The notes below the pieces were generated by a model. It saw nothing but the letters and a program-made list of their open reading frames with translations, was not told the DNA's origin and ran no database searches. The position numbers were made by a program, and so were the translations under genes. A DNA stretch of 60,547 nt, taken from contig JALXXC010000012.1 of assembly GCA_025144245.1 (NCBI GenBank), positions 1 to 60,547 of the forward strand, in the 5' to 3' direction. Below, one piece after another: positions 15,576 to 24,070 of this stretch. Within the stretch, counting starts at the first letter, position 1. Each line of letters begins with the position of its first letter. The stretch is from Corynebacterium sp. p3-SID1145. Lineage in GTDB: Bacteria; Actinomycetota; Actinomycetes; Mycobacteriales; Mycobacteriaceae.

Positions 15576-17171
15576 TTAAGGAAGTGTGAGGCCGAAGACC
15601 GGGACAGCGATGAGGTAGGTGGCGGCAGTGACCAGGACCAAGCCGATGACGTTGAGCCAGATGCCGCCCTTGATCATCTCGCCCATGGTCACATAACCGG
15701 AGCTGTAGGCGATCGCGTTCGGCGGGGTCGCCACCGGCAGCATGAACGCGCATGTCGCGGACAGTGCCACTGGGATGGTGAGCAGCAGCACGTTGATGTC
15801 GCCGGCTGCGGTGAGCCCGATGCCCACGGCGACACCGCCCATGATCGGCAGGAAGGTCGCCGCGGTGGCCGTGTTGGAGGTCAGCTCCGTCAGCAGCAGG
15901 ATGAGCGCGCCCACAGCCGCGATCAGCAAGATGACCGGCAGGCCGGCGAGGTTCTTGGATGCCTCACCGATCCACAGGGACAGACCCGACTGGGAGAACA
16001 TCGCGGACAGGGACAGGCCGCCGCCGAACAGCAGCAGGACGTCCCACGGGATGTCCTTGGCGGTCTCCCAATCCAGGATGCGGGTGCCGTTGGTTTTCGC
16101 CGGAATGGTGAACATGAGCAGGCCGGCGATGATGCCCACAGCAGCATCTTCGTAGCCGATTTCCCAGCCGAAGTAGTCGATGCCCAGCGGGATAAAGACC
16201 CAGGACAGCGCCGCGGCGACGAAGATGATCGCCGACAGGATCTGGCCGGAGGTCCACCCGCCGAGCTTGTCCAGCTCCTCACGGATGAGCGCGCGGCCGC
16301 CCGGGATCTGGTCGATCTCCGGCTTGAACACGTTGATCAGCACAACCCACGCGATGAGCAGGAACAGCACGGCGACCGGGACACCGACGAGCATCCATTT
16401 GCCGAAACCGATCTCGATGTCGTGGGTTTCCTTCATGTAGCCGGCCAGAAGCACGTTCGGCGGGGTACCGATGAGCGTGCCCAGCGAACCGATGGACGCC
16501 GCGTACGCGATAGCGAGCATCAAAGCAGTGGCGAACCTCTTCTGCTTGTCCATGCCCCCGACATGGTCGGCGGTCAAAGTCAGAACGGACACACCGATCG
16601 GCAACATGACCACCGCGGTCGCCGTGTTGGAGACCCACATGGACAAAAAGCCGGTGGCCAGCATGAAACCGAGGATGATCCGGCGGGGGCTGGTGCCGAT
16701 GAGCTTGACCACCCACAACGCCATGCGACGGTGCAGGTTCCAGCGCTGGATGCCCAGGGCGAGGAGGAAGCCGCCCATGAACAGGAAGATGGTCGACGAC
16801 GCGTACGGAGCACTGACCGCTTTGAACTCGGCCACATTCGCCAGCGGGAACACCGCCAGCGGGATGAGAGCCGTCGCGGCGAGCGGGATCGCCTCGGTCA
16901 TCCACCACACAGCCATCCACACCGCAACGGCGGCGACAACACGCATGGTCTGCGCGCTGTACTCCGTATCAGGGTCGGCGCCGGAGGACTCGCGGACGAC
17001 GTCGGCTGCGCCGGACGGGAAGATGAAGTAGACGACAGCCGCGGCGACAATGCCGAGAACCAAGCCGATGAGCTGGCGGCGCCACACACCCTTCTCGGGT
17101 GCCGTGGCGAGGTCTCCGTCGGACAATTCCGCCGTGTCCTGCGTCACGGCGGCGGAATAGCTTGTGGTCAT
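15576..17171 (-). CDS. DASS/SLC13 family anion:sodium symporter (dicarboxylate type)
   Basis: The 531-residue protein has about 12 membrane segments. Both signature SNT motifs of the divalent anion:Na+ symporter family are present (WVSNTATAVVMLPIG and LTSNTATAATFLPIMGG), one in each half; in VcINDY these hold substrate and sodium. Succinate, fumarate or malate uptake is the likely role, by analogy to corynebacterial dicarboxylate carriers. It is monocistronic, between the menD group and menC. Confidence 0.88.
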   Translation of the reverse strand: MTTSYSAAVTQDTAELSDGDLATAPEKGVWRRQLIGLVLGIVAAAVVYFIFPSGAADVVRESSGADPDTEYSAQTMRVVAAVAVWMAVWWMTEAIPLAATALIPLAVFPLANVAEFKAVSAPYASSTIFLFMGGFLLALGIQRWNLHRRMALWVVKLIGTSPRRIILGFMLATGFLSMWVSNTATAVVMLPIGVSVLTLTADHVGGMDKQKRFATALMLAIAYAASIGSLGTLIGTPPNVLLAGYMKETHDIEIGFGKWMLVGVPVAVLFLLIAWVVLINVFKPEIDQIPGGRALIREELDKLGGWTSGQILSAIIFVAAALSWVFIPLGIDYFGWEIGYEDAAVGIIAGLLMFTIPAKTNGTRILDWETAKDIPWDVLLLFGGGLSLSAMFSQSGLSLWIGEASKNLAGLPVILLIAAVGALILLLTELTSNTATAATFLPIMGGVAVGIGLTAAGDINVLLLTIPVALSATCAFMLPVATPPNAIAYSSGYVTMGEMIKGGIWLNVIGLVLVTAATYLIAVPVFGLTLP

Positions 17172-17295
17172 GAGAAAGGGACCTTACTTCCTGTATACGG
17201 GCTATAAGTTTCCTATCAACAACATAAGACACACCTCCGGGGGGACGAAAAAATCACCCCCGAATCACCCCAGCCGGGCGCTCGCAATGTCCGTT

Positions 17296-18258
17296 TCAAT
17301 CCCCCAGATACGGCAAGCAGCGCTTCACGCGCTCGAACCACCAGTCTTTGCGCTCCGCCGGCGCAGCCAATCCAGCAAGCCGGTCCGGATCCGGGACGAC
17401 ATCACTGATGCGCATGCGCCCGTCGGCGAAGTCGAAGGGCTCGGCAACGTCCTCAATGAAGAGCCGCTGCGTGGCCAGCCCCGCATCCTGCGAGCCGGTC
17501 GCCTTCGCCGCGACCAGCCCGGCATGAATTCCCACCGCAGTGTCCAACGCCGAGGCCACCGTCAACTTCAATCCGAGATCCTCGCTGATGGTCATCAGCC
17601 TGCGCACTCCGCCGAGCGGCGCCACCTTGGTCACCGCCACATCGGCCGCGTCCAATTCCGCTACCCGGTACGGATCAGCGGCTTTCCTGATCGACTCGTC
17701 CGCCGCGATCGGGGTGCGCACACGCCGGCGCACCTCCGCGAGTTCTTCCACCGTGGCGCACGGTTGCTCGATGTACTCCAACTCCCCCAGCGCTTCCGCC
17801 GCGCGGACTGCCTCATCGACGCTCCAACCGCCGTTAGCGTCCACGCGCAGCACCGCATCCGGCCTCGCGGCGCGGACGGCGGTAACGCGCGCGGTGTCGT
17901 CGATAAGCGTCTGCCCTTTTTCCGCGACCTTGATCTTGAATGTGCGCGCCGACGGGTAGCGCTCGAGCACCTCCGACACCTGGTCCGCGTCGACCGCCGG
18001 CACCGTGCCGTTGACCTCCACCCAGCCGTCGCCGATATCGAGGTCCCCGTAGCCCTCGTACGCCGCCTCGAGCCCGGCGGCGAGCCACGTCGCTGCCTCC
18101 GCGTCGCCGTACTCGGTGAACGGGGCGAACTCGCCCCAGCCCGCGGGGCCGTTAATAAGCAATGCCTCCCGCGTGGTGATCCCGCGGAACGGCACCGCCA
18201 TCGGCAGGGCGACAACGTGGGCGCGGTCGAGAATGTCGATTAAATCGTGTTTGCTCAA
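17296..18258 (-). CDS. menC: o-Succinylbenzoate synthase MenC
   Basis: The 320-residue enolase-superfamily enzyme dehydrates SHCHC to o-succinylbenzoate. The FKIKV strand with catalytic Lys, DANGGW, EQP and ADESI metal ligands, and KVAPLGG (second catalytic Lys) are all present. The start is a TTG at 18258 that overlaps the stop of the PIN toxin gene (TTGA), so translation appears coupled to the toxin-antitoxin operon. The N-terminal HVVALPMAVPFRG is family-like, which supports this start. Confidence 0.95.
   Translation of the reverse strand: MSKHDLIDILDRAHVVALPMAVPFRGITTREALLINGPAGWGEFAPFTEYGDAEAATWLAAGLEAAYEGYGDLDIGDGWVEVNGTVPAVDADQVSEVLERYPSARTFKIKVAEKGQTLIDDTARVTAVRAARPDAVLRVDANGGWSVDEAVRAAEALGELEYIEQPCATVEELAEVRRRVRTPIAADESIRKAADPYRVAELDAADVAVTKVAPLGGVRRLMTISEDLGLKLTVASALDTAVGIHAGLVAAKATGSQDAGLATQRLFIEDVAEPFDFADGRMRISDVVPDPDRLAGLAAPAERKDWWFERVKRCLPYLGD
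17898..17908 (-). repeat. GCTTATCGACG 11-mer inside menC
   Basis: Read in the menC frame it encodes Leu-Ile-Asp (CTT ATC GAC) in QTLIDDTA. CTT is an uncommon Leu codon here. Confidence 0.9.
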
Positions 18259-18659
18259 TCCCAGATCACCTCGAGACCTTGTACGTCACTGAAGACCGAA
18301 TCGCGCGAGATGAGCCGATGGCCTTCAATCAGCGCCTGCGCGGCAAGCATCCGGTCAAAAGGATCGCGGTGCACCCAACCTAAACTTCCACCCAGCAATG
18401 CATGTGACATTGAAACATCCAAGGGTTGTGCCCCTAATTCCGCCACATATCCTTCAAAATTGCGCACGATGGCATCCGCGCCAGGCAATTTCCCCAGCCT
18501 GAACTTCGTCGAAATCTCCCATGCTGAGGCCGCCGAAACCACAAGACGGTTCTCCCGCGAGCCCATCACCTCGCGGGCTGCGTTCCCCAGCCGCTGAGGA
18601 TCCGCCAGTCCCCATATGAACGCGTGGGTGTCAAGGAGGAAACTGACGCTCTCCGTCAT
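18255..18659 (-). CDS. PIN-domain toxin, VapC family
   Basis: The 134-residue putative ribonuclease has four conserved acidic positions: LLDTHAFIWGL near the N-terminus, SAASAWEISTKFRLGKL in the middle, HRDPFDRMLAAQA, and LISRDSVF. This is the PIN pattern of VapC toxins paired with Phd/YefM-type antitoxins. The ATG at 18659 overlaps the antitoxin stop (ATGA); a GTG two codons upstream is less likely. Its stop overlaps the start of menC. The RNA target is unknown. Confidence 0.88.
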   Translation of the reverse strand: MTESVSFLLDTHAFIWGLADPQRLGNAAREVMGSRENRLVVSAASAWEISTKFRLGKLPGADAIVRNFEGYVAELGAQPLDVSMSHALLGGSLGWVHRDPFDRMLAAQALIEGHRLISRDSVFSDVQGLEVIWD

Positions 18660-18877
18660 TCCCACGCCTCCAGCTCGTCCTGGGGAAGATCATCGAAAAA
18701 GCTGTCCGGAAGCGTGTAGTCGACGAAGCCGAGCGGACGAGCCACATCAACCTCTAGCGGAACCATTCGCGCCACAGGTTGGCCGCCACGAGAAATCACC
18801 AGTTCCTCCCCGGCCTCCACGCGGCGGAGAAGCCGGGAAAAGTGTGTCTTCGCGTCATGAACATTGATGGTTTCCAT
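18656..18877 (-). CDS. Phd/YefM-type antitoxin
   Basis: The 73-residue protein begins METINVHDAKTHFSRLLRRV, the DNA-binding N-terminus of Phd/YefM antitoxins, followed by GEELVISRGGQPVARMVP. The C-terminal tail (DYTLPDSFFDDLPQDELEAWE, in part) would bind and inhibit the toxin. The ATG at 18877 has a GGGAGGGAG ribosome binding site; the frame is open upstream, but that stretch covers the operator. It is the first gene of the antitoxin-toxin-menC operon. Confidence 0.88.
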   Translation of the reverse strand: METINVHDAKTHFSRLLRRVEAGEELVISRGGQPVARMVPLEVDVARPLGFVDYTLPDSFFDDLPQDELEAWE

Positions 18878-18902
18878 GTGCGATACTCCCTCCCACACTC
18901 GC

Positions 18903-18924
18903 TTAGTCCACTGCTGTGGACTAA
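18903..18924. promoter_or_regulatory. Palindromic operator upstream of the antitoxin gene
   Basis: TTAGTCCAC (18903-18911) and GTGGACTAA (18916-18924) form a perfect 9-bp inverted repeat with a 4-base spacer, 26 bases upstream of the antitoxin start. Phd/VapB-type antitoxins autoregulate through such palindromes. It lies in the 125-base gap between the divergent toxin-antitoxin-menC operon and menB. Confidence 0.7.
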
Positions 18925-19002
18925 CCATACCACCGACGCTCGACCACCCTCCCGTTCACAAAAGCCTCGGGGGATCACCGTGAGATCCGTAAGATCACAG
19001 CC

Positions 19003-19956
19003 ATGTCCTACACCACCGCCCAGCCCTTCGACGCGTCCCAGTGGCGCTCCGTCGACGGCTTCGACTTCACCGACATCACTTACCACCGCCACGCGGGTGA
19101 GGGCCGCGCGAACGGGATCGTGCGTATCGCGTTCGACCGCCCGGAGGTACGCAACGCGTTCCGCCCGCACACCGTCGACGAGCTCTACCGCGCGCTCGAC
19201 CACGCGCGCCGCGACCCGTCCGTCGGTGTCGTGCTGCTCACCGGCAACGGGCCGAGCCCCAAGGACGGCGGCTGGGCATTCTGCTCCGGCGGCGACCAGC
19301 GCATCCGCGGCCGCTCCGGCTACCAGTACGCCACCAACCACGACAGCGACGTGGCTGCCGCCACCGCCGACCACGTCGACGAGGCCCGCGTGAAAGCCGA
19401 AGGCGGCCGCCTGCACATCCTCGAGGTCCAGCGACTCATCCGCACCATGCCCAAAGTCGTCATCGCCGTCGTGGGCGGCTGGGCCGCCGGCGGCGGCCAC
19501 TCCCTGCACGTCGTGTGCGACATGACCATCGCCTCCCGCGAAGAGGCCCGCTTCAAACAAACTGACGCCGATGTCGGCTCCTTCGACGGCGGCTACGGCT
19601 CGGCCTACCTGGCCAAACAGGTCGGCCAGAAATTCGCCCGCGAGATCTTCTTCCTCGGCCGCACCTACTCCGCCGAGGACATGCACCGCATGGGTGCGGT
19701 GAATATCGTCGCCGACCACGCCTCCCTCGAGGACGACGCCATCCAAATCGCCCGCGAAATCAACGGCAAGTCCCCCACCGCCCAGCGCATGCTCAAGTTC
19801 GCGTTCAACCTCGTCGACGACGGCCTCATGGGCCAGCAAGTCTTCGCCGGCGAAGCCACCCGCCTGGCGTACATGACCGACGAAGCCGTGGAAGGCCGCG
19901 ACTCCTTCCTGGAGAAGCGTCCCCCGAACTGGGACGAGTTCCCGTTCTATTACTAG
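19003..19956 (+). CDS. menB: 1,4-Dihydroxy-2-naphthoyl-CoA synthase MenB
   Basis: The 317-residue crotonase-fold enzyme closes the naphthoquinone ring in menaquinone synthesis. Present are FCSGGDQRIRGRSGYQY, GWAAGGGHSLHVVCDMTIAS (oxyanion hole Gly) and DADVGSFDGGYGSAYLAKQVG (catalytic Asp and MenB-specific segment). The C-terminal KRPPNWDEFPFYY is typical. Length matches actinobacterial MenB. It is divergent from the toxin-antitoxin-menC operon. Confidence 0.97.
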   Translation: MSYTTAQPFDASQWRSVDGFDFTDITYHRHAGEGRANGIVRIAFDRPEVRNAFRPHTVDELYRALDHARRDPSVGVVLLTGNGPSPKDGGWAFCSGGDQRIRGRSGYQYATNHDSDVAAATADHVDEARVKAEGGRLHILEVQRLIRTMPKVVIAVVGGWAAGGGHSLHVVCDMTIASREEARFKQTDADVGSFDGGYGSAYLAKQVGQKFAREIFFLGRTYSAEDMHRMGAVNIVADHASLEDDAIQIAREINGKSPTAQRMLKFAFNLVDDGLMGQQVFAGEATRLAYMTDEAVEGRDSFLEKRPPNWDEFPFYY

Positions 19957-19974
19957 ACCCCTTCCTAAGAAGCC

Positions 19975-21417
19975 CTAGCTACGTGCCGGGGACCCGCTCA
20001 ACCGGCGGTGCGCTATAACAGCGCTACCAGCGAAGATCACCGCGCCCACGATGGCCGCTATAGCGAAGCGGATGAAGGTCGTGGCGGTCTCCGGCCACGC
20101 TGTCGGCGCGATGATCCAGAGTGCGCTCTCAGCGAGAACATCGCCGCCGATGGTGACAGAAAAGATGGTGACAAACAGCGTCAGCGCGAGTGCCCAGCCG
20201 ATGCCCCAGCGGGCGGTGATGGTGAGCGAGATGAAGGTCATTGCGCCACCGGTGAGGAGGATGAGGAGGAGGCGGCGAGCGGCGTCGATAAGCGTGGCCC
20301 CGCTGGTGGCTGCGGCGACGAGCGCAACAAGCGTGACCACAATGAGCAGCCAGCCGAGCAGTGCCGTACGCACGCGGGGGTGCTCAATCTGCATGAGCGA
20401 CCATGCCGGTCGTAGCTGCGGCCACACGAGCACCGGCAAGAGGCCCGCGCCGACAGGCAGGATCGCGTAGGTGAACAGGCCAGTGCGCACGGACGGGTCG
20501 TAGCGCAGGGCGAAGAGCATGGCCAGAACCGACAGGATCACGCACGCGATAACAGCCGGGTTCAGCGCGGCGCGGTGGATGCCGCGTAGCGCAGCCAGGC
20601 GCGGCACGGCGGCCGGGCGGTTCACCGCGGGCAATGCGGGGTTGTCGGTCACAGGCGCGGTCACCGCATGGACGGTCCGGCGGGGCAGGCGTAGAGGAGT
20701 CGTGCGCGGCGGCATTGCCACTGCGCACGCCATGCCCGCCGCGGCGAGCAGCACGCACAGGGCGAAGGCCGGCCACGGCGATTCGGCCAGCAGCGGTGAG
20801 TCCGCCTCCAGCGGGGTTGCGTTGATGTGCAGGCCCATCGCCGGCACAACTAAACGCATCGGCCAGGCGCCGGGATTGCACCACCACCAGTCACGTTCCG
20901 ACAAGAAGCCCAGGGCAAACTGCCATACGAGAGCACCGGCGAGTGCCACGAGTAGGCCCCATCGGCGACTTACCGCCGCGCCCAGACCTGCCACGCCGAG
21001 GGAGCCGACCCACGTGAAAAACCCGATCAGCAGAACGCGTGGCGCATGATCCAGGCCGAAGAGCGCAGCAAGCGCCCACGTCGCACCGAAATCGAGGAGG
21101 AAGAACAACCCGAGCGCCACCCACACGACGATCAGGCGCGCCGCCCGAGTCGCCTGATCCGAGACCGGCCGCCACACGGTCCCGCCGGAGCGCGTCTGCT
21201 TTTCACGCTGCTCTGTCAGACCCGCGTAGAGAACACTGATCGGCGCGAGCATGCCTGTGACCAGCAGCGCGTGCCAGTTGAGCATGTCGGCGGCGTCGTC
21301 GATCCTGCCCACCAGCGACATTCCCGACAGAATGACGCCCAGCAGCAGCCCACCGCCAGCAAGCCACCACAGGACGGACCCTTTTGCGCGGATCCATTCA
21401 GCTCGTAATTCGCGCAT
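19975..21417 (-). CDS. ABC transporter permease (lantibiotic/bacitracin-exporter-like)
   Basis: The 480-residue membrane protein has about 12 hydrophobic segments in two similar halves and begins with a MRELRAEWIRAKGS cytoplasmic N-terminus, like ABC-2 type permeases. It is separated by five bases from the ATPase gene upstream, so the two are translated together. With the adjacent NarL-type response regulator and kinase it resembles antimicrobial-peptide or cell-wall-stress export modules. The substrate is not known. Confidence 0.82.
   Translation of the reverse strand: MRELRAEWIRAKGSVLWWLAGGGLLLGVILSGMSLVGRIDDAADMLNWHALLVTGMLAPISVLYAGLTEQREKQTRSGGTVWRPVSDQATRAARLIVVWVALGLFFLLDFGATWALAALFGLDHAPRVLLIGFFTWVGSLGVAGLGAAVSRRWGLLVALAGALVWQFALGFLSERDWWWCNPGAWPMRLVVPAMGLHINATPLEADSPLLAESPWPAFALCVLLAAAGMACAVAMPPRTTPLRLPRRTVHAVTAPVTDNPALPAVNRPAAVPRLAALRGIHRAALNPAVIACVILSVLAMLFALRYDPSVRTGLFTYAILPVGAGLLPVLVWPQLRPAWSLMQIEHPRVRTALLGWLLIVVTLVALVAAATSGATLIDAARRLLLILLTGGAMTFISLTITARWGIGWALALTLFVTIFSVTIGGDVLAESALWIIAPTAWPETATTFIRFAIAAIVGAVIFAGSAVIAHRRLSGSPARS
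20283..20293 (-). repeat. GCTTATCGACG 11-mer inside the ABC permease gene
   Basis: It encodes Leu-Ile-Asp (CTT ATC GAC) in TLIDAARR of the permease. Confidence 0.9.
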
Positions 21418-21422
21418 CGTTT

Positions 21423-22139
21423 TTAGCGCACCTCCCCCGCCGCGGCGGTGCCGCGGGTGAGCTGGAAGAAGGACTCCTCCAGATTCGGGCCTAGTTCGCG
21501 CAACTCGCCGGCAAATCGCACGGAACCGTCGGCGATGACCGTGGCATCGTCAGCCAGATGCAGCACTTCGCCGAGTTGGTGGGAGCTGACCAGCACCGTG
21601 CGCCCGGCGCGGGCATAGTCCTTCAGATACTCACGCAAGTGCGCAATGCCTTCCGGGTCGAGGCCGTTTTGCGGTTCGTCGAGGACCAGCACCGGCGGCT
21701 CCCCCAGCAGTGCCTGCGCGAGCGCCAAGCGCCCTTTCATGCCGGTGGAGAAATTCGCTGCTTTCTTCTTGCCCGCGCCACCCAGACCGACGAGCTCGAT
21801 CACCCGGTCAGCCTCAGAATCAGGCAGGCCCAGCAACGTCGTGTGGACCCGCACATTATCGCGTGCGCTGAGGTGGCCGTAGAAGGCCGGGTCATTGATG
21901 GAAGCGCCCACGAACCGCAGCTGAGAGCGATCGAAGGGCTGTCCCATAAGGCTGACCACTCCCGCATCGGGCTCAATCAGCCCGAGGAGCACGGACATCA
22001 ACGTCGATTTGCCGGCACCATTCGGACCGAGCAGCGCATGTACGCGCCCAGGCACAGTCGTCAGCGACACACGTTTCAACGCTTGATGGCCGCTGAAATT
22101 CACAGACACGTCGGAACAAGCAAGTTGCGAAGAATTCAT
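21423..22139 (-). CDS. ABC transporter ATP-binding protein
   Basis: The 238-residue ATPase has Walker A GPNGAGKST (about residue 37), a signature region FSTGMKGRLALAQALLG, Walker B LVLDEPQNGLDP, and a switch His in VSSHQLGEV. It energises the permease encoded just downstream. The response regulator gene ends 57 bases upstream on the same strand, so kinase, regulator, ATPase and permease probably form one operon. Confidence 0.93.
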   Translation of the reverse strand: MNSSQLACSDVSVNFSGHQALKRVSLTTVPGRVHALLGPNGAGKSTLMSVLLGLIEPDAGVVSLMGQPFDRSQLRFVGASINDPAFYGHLSARDNVRVHTTLLGLPDSEADRVIELVGLGGAGKKKAANFSTGMKGRLALAQALLGEPPVLVLDEPQNGLDPEGIAHLREYLKDYARAGRTVLVSSHQLGEVLHLADDATVIADGSVRFAGELRELGPNLEESFFQLTRGTAAAGEVR

Positions 22140-22195
22140 GCGCTTTATTTTTCTGCGCGCCCCAAGCTGTGTGATCCCCCCGCGGGAGGAACTTC

Positions 22196-22882
22196 TTACC
22201 CCACGACACCCGCCCGCTGCGCCACGAGAACCAGTGCGACACGATCGCGGGCGCCGAGTTTGGCAAGCAAACTCTTCACGTGCGTTTTCACCGTGGATTC
22301 CGCGATGAACAGGTGTTGCGCGATCTCCGCATTCGTCGCCCCACCCGCGATTTCCGCGAGGACCTCCAGCTCCCGACCGGTGAGCAGAGACATCGCTTGC
22401 CGTTCAAAATCGCTCAGAGCATTTTGCTTATCGACGCCACCCCGCACCCATTCCAGCACCCTCCCCGTCACACCACTAGACAGGACAGACTCGCCCCGGG
22501 CGACGGTGCGGACGGCGTCGGCAAGCACCTCCGGTTCAGCGTCTTTGAGCAAGAATCCGTGGACTCCGGCCTCGATCGCCTCCTGCACGAGAGCGTCGTC
22601 GTCAAAGGTGGTCAGCATGATCACCTTCGGCCCCAAAGGCATGATCTGGCGCGCTGCGGAGATCCCGTCGAGCACCGGCATCCGGATATCCAGAACAGCC
22701 ACATCGATGCCGGTGCCGGTGCCGGTGCCGGGGGCAGGATCAATGCAGCTGGCCTCCGCCTGGGTCACCGCCTCCGCACCATTTCGGGCGGTGGCCACCA
22801 CTTCGATGTCCGGCTGCGTGTTCAAGATGGTGGTGAGGGCGGACAGGAGCATGGGTTGATCGTCGGCAAGCAAAATGCGCAT
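22196..22882 (-). CDS. NarL/LuxR-family response regulator
   Basis: The 228-residue protein has a receiver domain with phospho-acceptor Asp about residue 65 (VAVLDIRMPVLDG) and a C-terminal LuxR helix-turn-helix (LTGRELEVLAEIAGGATNAE). A short insert PAPGTGTGTG (about residues 49-58), encoded by a CCGGTG hexamer repeat, pushes the acceptor Asp about ten residues beyond its usual place. It is translated directly after the kinase gene and probably controls the ABC exporter that follows. Confidence 0.93.
   Translation of the reverse strand: MRILLADDQPMLLSALTTILNTQPDIEVVATARNGAEAVTQAEASCIDPAPGTGTGTGIDVAVLDIRMPVLDGISAARQIMPLGPKVIMLTTFDDDALVQEAIEAGVHGFLLKDAEPEVLADAVRTVARGESVLSSGVTGRVLEWVRGGVDKQNALSDFERQAMSLLTGRELEVLAEIAGGATNAEIAQHLFIAESTVKTHVKSLLAKLGARDRVALVLVAQRAGVVG
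22426..22436 (+). repeat. GCTTATCGACG 11-mer inside the response regulator gene
   Basis: It encodes Val-Asp-Lys (GTC GAT AAG) in GVDKQN, in the linker between receiver and helix-turn-helix. Confidence 0.9.
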
Positions 22883-22883
22883 C

Positions 22884-24002
22884 TCACACCCCCAACGTCG
22901 CGGTCACGGTGACTGTGTTGCTGTCCTGCGTGAAATCCAGATGGCCCCCTGTGGCTCGTGCGCGCTCCTGCATGCCGACAATGCCCGTACCCGCGCCCGG
23001 GTTAGGTGACGGCCGTCCAGTCGACGCGATCTTCACGACGATATTGCCCTTTTCCTGCGCGATGGTGACGCGGGCTGCGGGCTTGTCCTGGTGCTTCACA
23101 GCGTTGTTCAACGACTCACCGATGATGCGGTTCGCCGCTTGCTCCGTGATTGCCGGCATCTTCAACGAGTCCGGCATGTCCAGCGCAACCTCCATGCCGG
23201 TGGAACGGAACCGGTCGACGACGGCCGGAATACTGTCCGCACCACCGGCCGGAGCTAACCCCGGCCCCTCGTCGCGCAGGCCTTTGACCAGCAACCGGAT
23301 GTCCCTGAGCGACTCAGCCGCAACATCACGGATGAGCTCCAGCGACTCCCGCTCGGTGCCCGCGGCGAGCCCAGCATTCGCCTGCACCTTGATCAACGTC
23401 AGGGAATGCCCGAGCACATCATGAATCTCACGTGCGGTGTCCAGCCGCTCCTCCTCCCGCGCGGCGACGATCTTCTCTTCCCGCCTACGCGCCTCGTTCG
23501 CCTTCGCCGCTTCTTCGGCCGCCCCGTTCGCCGCCATGAGGTACGCGACCGCAAGAACCGCCCAGTGCAACGCCAGCATGAGAGCCGCATCGACCGGCCT
23601 ACGGTAGAAAAGCACAAGCCGGTCATCCCACGTCCACATGAACGGAGAAGCGACCGACCACGCCGCAGCCGCACCCGCGATGGCCCAGGCGAATCTGCCG
23701 CCCACCTTCCGCCGTGCGAGGTACACCGCCAACGGCACGAGCACAACCCACAGCGTGTAGCCGATATTCGTCGGCGCGACGACCCAGAGAACCGACCACG
23801 CAATGTTCAGCCCCACCATGAGCGCGGATACCAACGCTGGCCGCCGCTGCCACTGCGCCAACGCCCCCACGAACGCCCACGACAACGCCGCTTGAATCCA
23901 CTCTGCCGCATCGACGTGTCCAGTGAACAGCATCGCCGTGTACGCCGTCGCGAGAACGGCACCCAGCAGGGACACCACAACCTCACCGGATCTCATACGC
24001 AC
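22884..24002 (-). CDS. Sensor histidine kinase (HisKA_3 type)
   Basis: The 372-residue protein has about five membrane segments in residues 8-165 with almost no extracellular loop, as in intramembrane-sensing kinases. Next comes a HisKA_3 dimerisation domain with His in TAREIHDVLGHSL and a HATPase domain with NRIIGESLNNAVKH and the glycine box GAGTGIVGMQERA. One base separates it from the regulator gene. It likely senses cell-envelope stress and works with the adjacent ABC exporter. Confidence 0.93.
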   Translation of the reverse strand: MRMRSGEVVVSLLGAVLATAYTAMLFTGHVDAAEWIQAALSWAFVGALAQWQRRPALVSALMVGLNIAWSVLWVVAPTNIGYTLWVVLVPLAVYLARRKVGGRFAWAIAGAAAAWSVASPFMWTWDDRLVLFYRRPVDAALMLALHWAVLAVAYLMAANGAAEEAAKANEARRREEKIVAAREEERLDTAREIHDVLGHSLTLIKVQANAGLAAGTERESLELIRDVAAESLRDIRLLVKGLRDEGPGLAPAGGADSIPAVVDRFRSTGMEVALDMPDSLKMPAITEQAANRIIGESLNNAVKHQDKPAARVTIAQEKGNIVVKIASTGRPSPNPGAGTGIVGMQERARATGGHLDFTQDSNTVTVTATLGV

Positions 24003-24070
24003 GCGATCGAGCCTAACCGCCCGTGTCCGTCCGCTCCTCCTCCCACGGGAGGAGACTCGCCCGCGCTAAT

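Noticed and set aside
22196..22882. Phase variation by the CCGGTG repeat in the response regulator
   Set aside because: The unit is 6 bp, so gain or loss would keep the frame; it can alter the linker but not switch the gene off.
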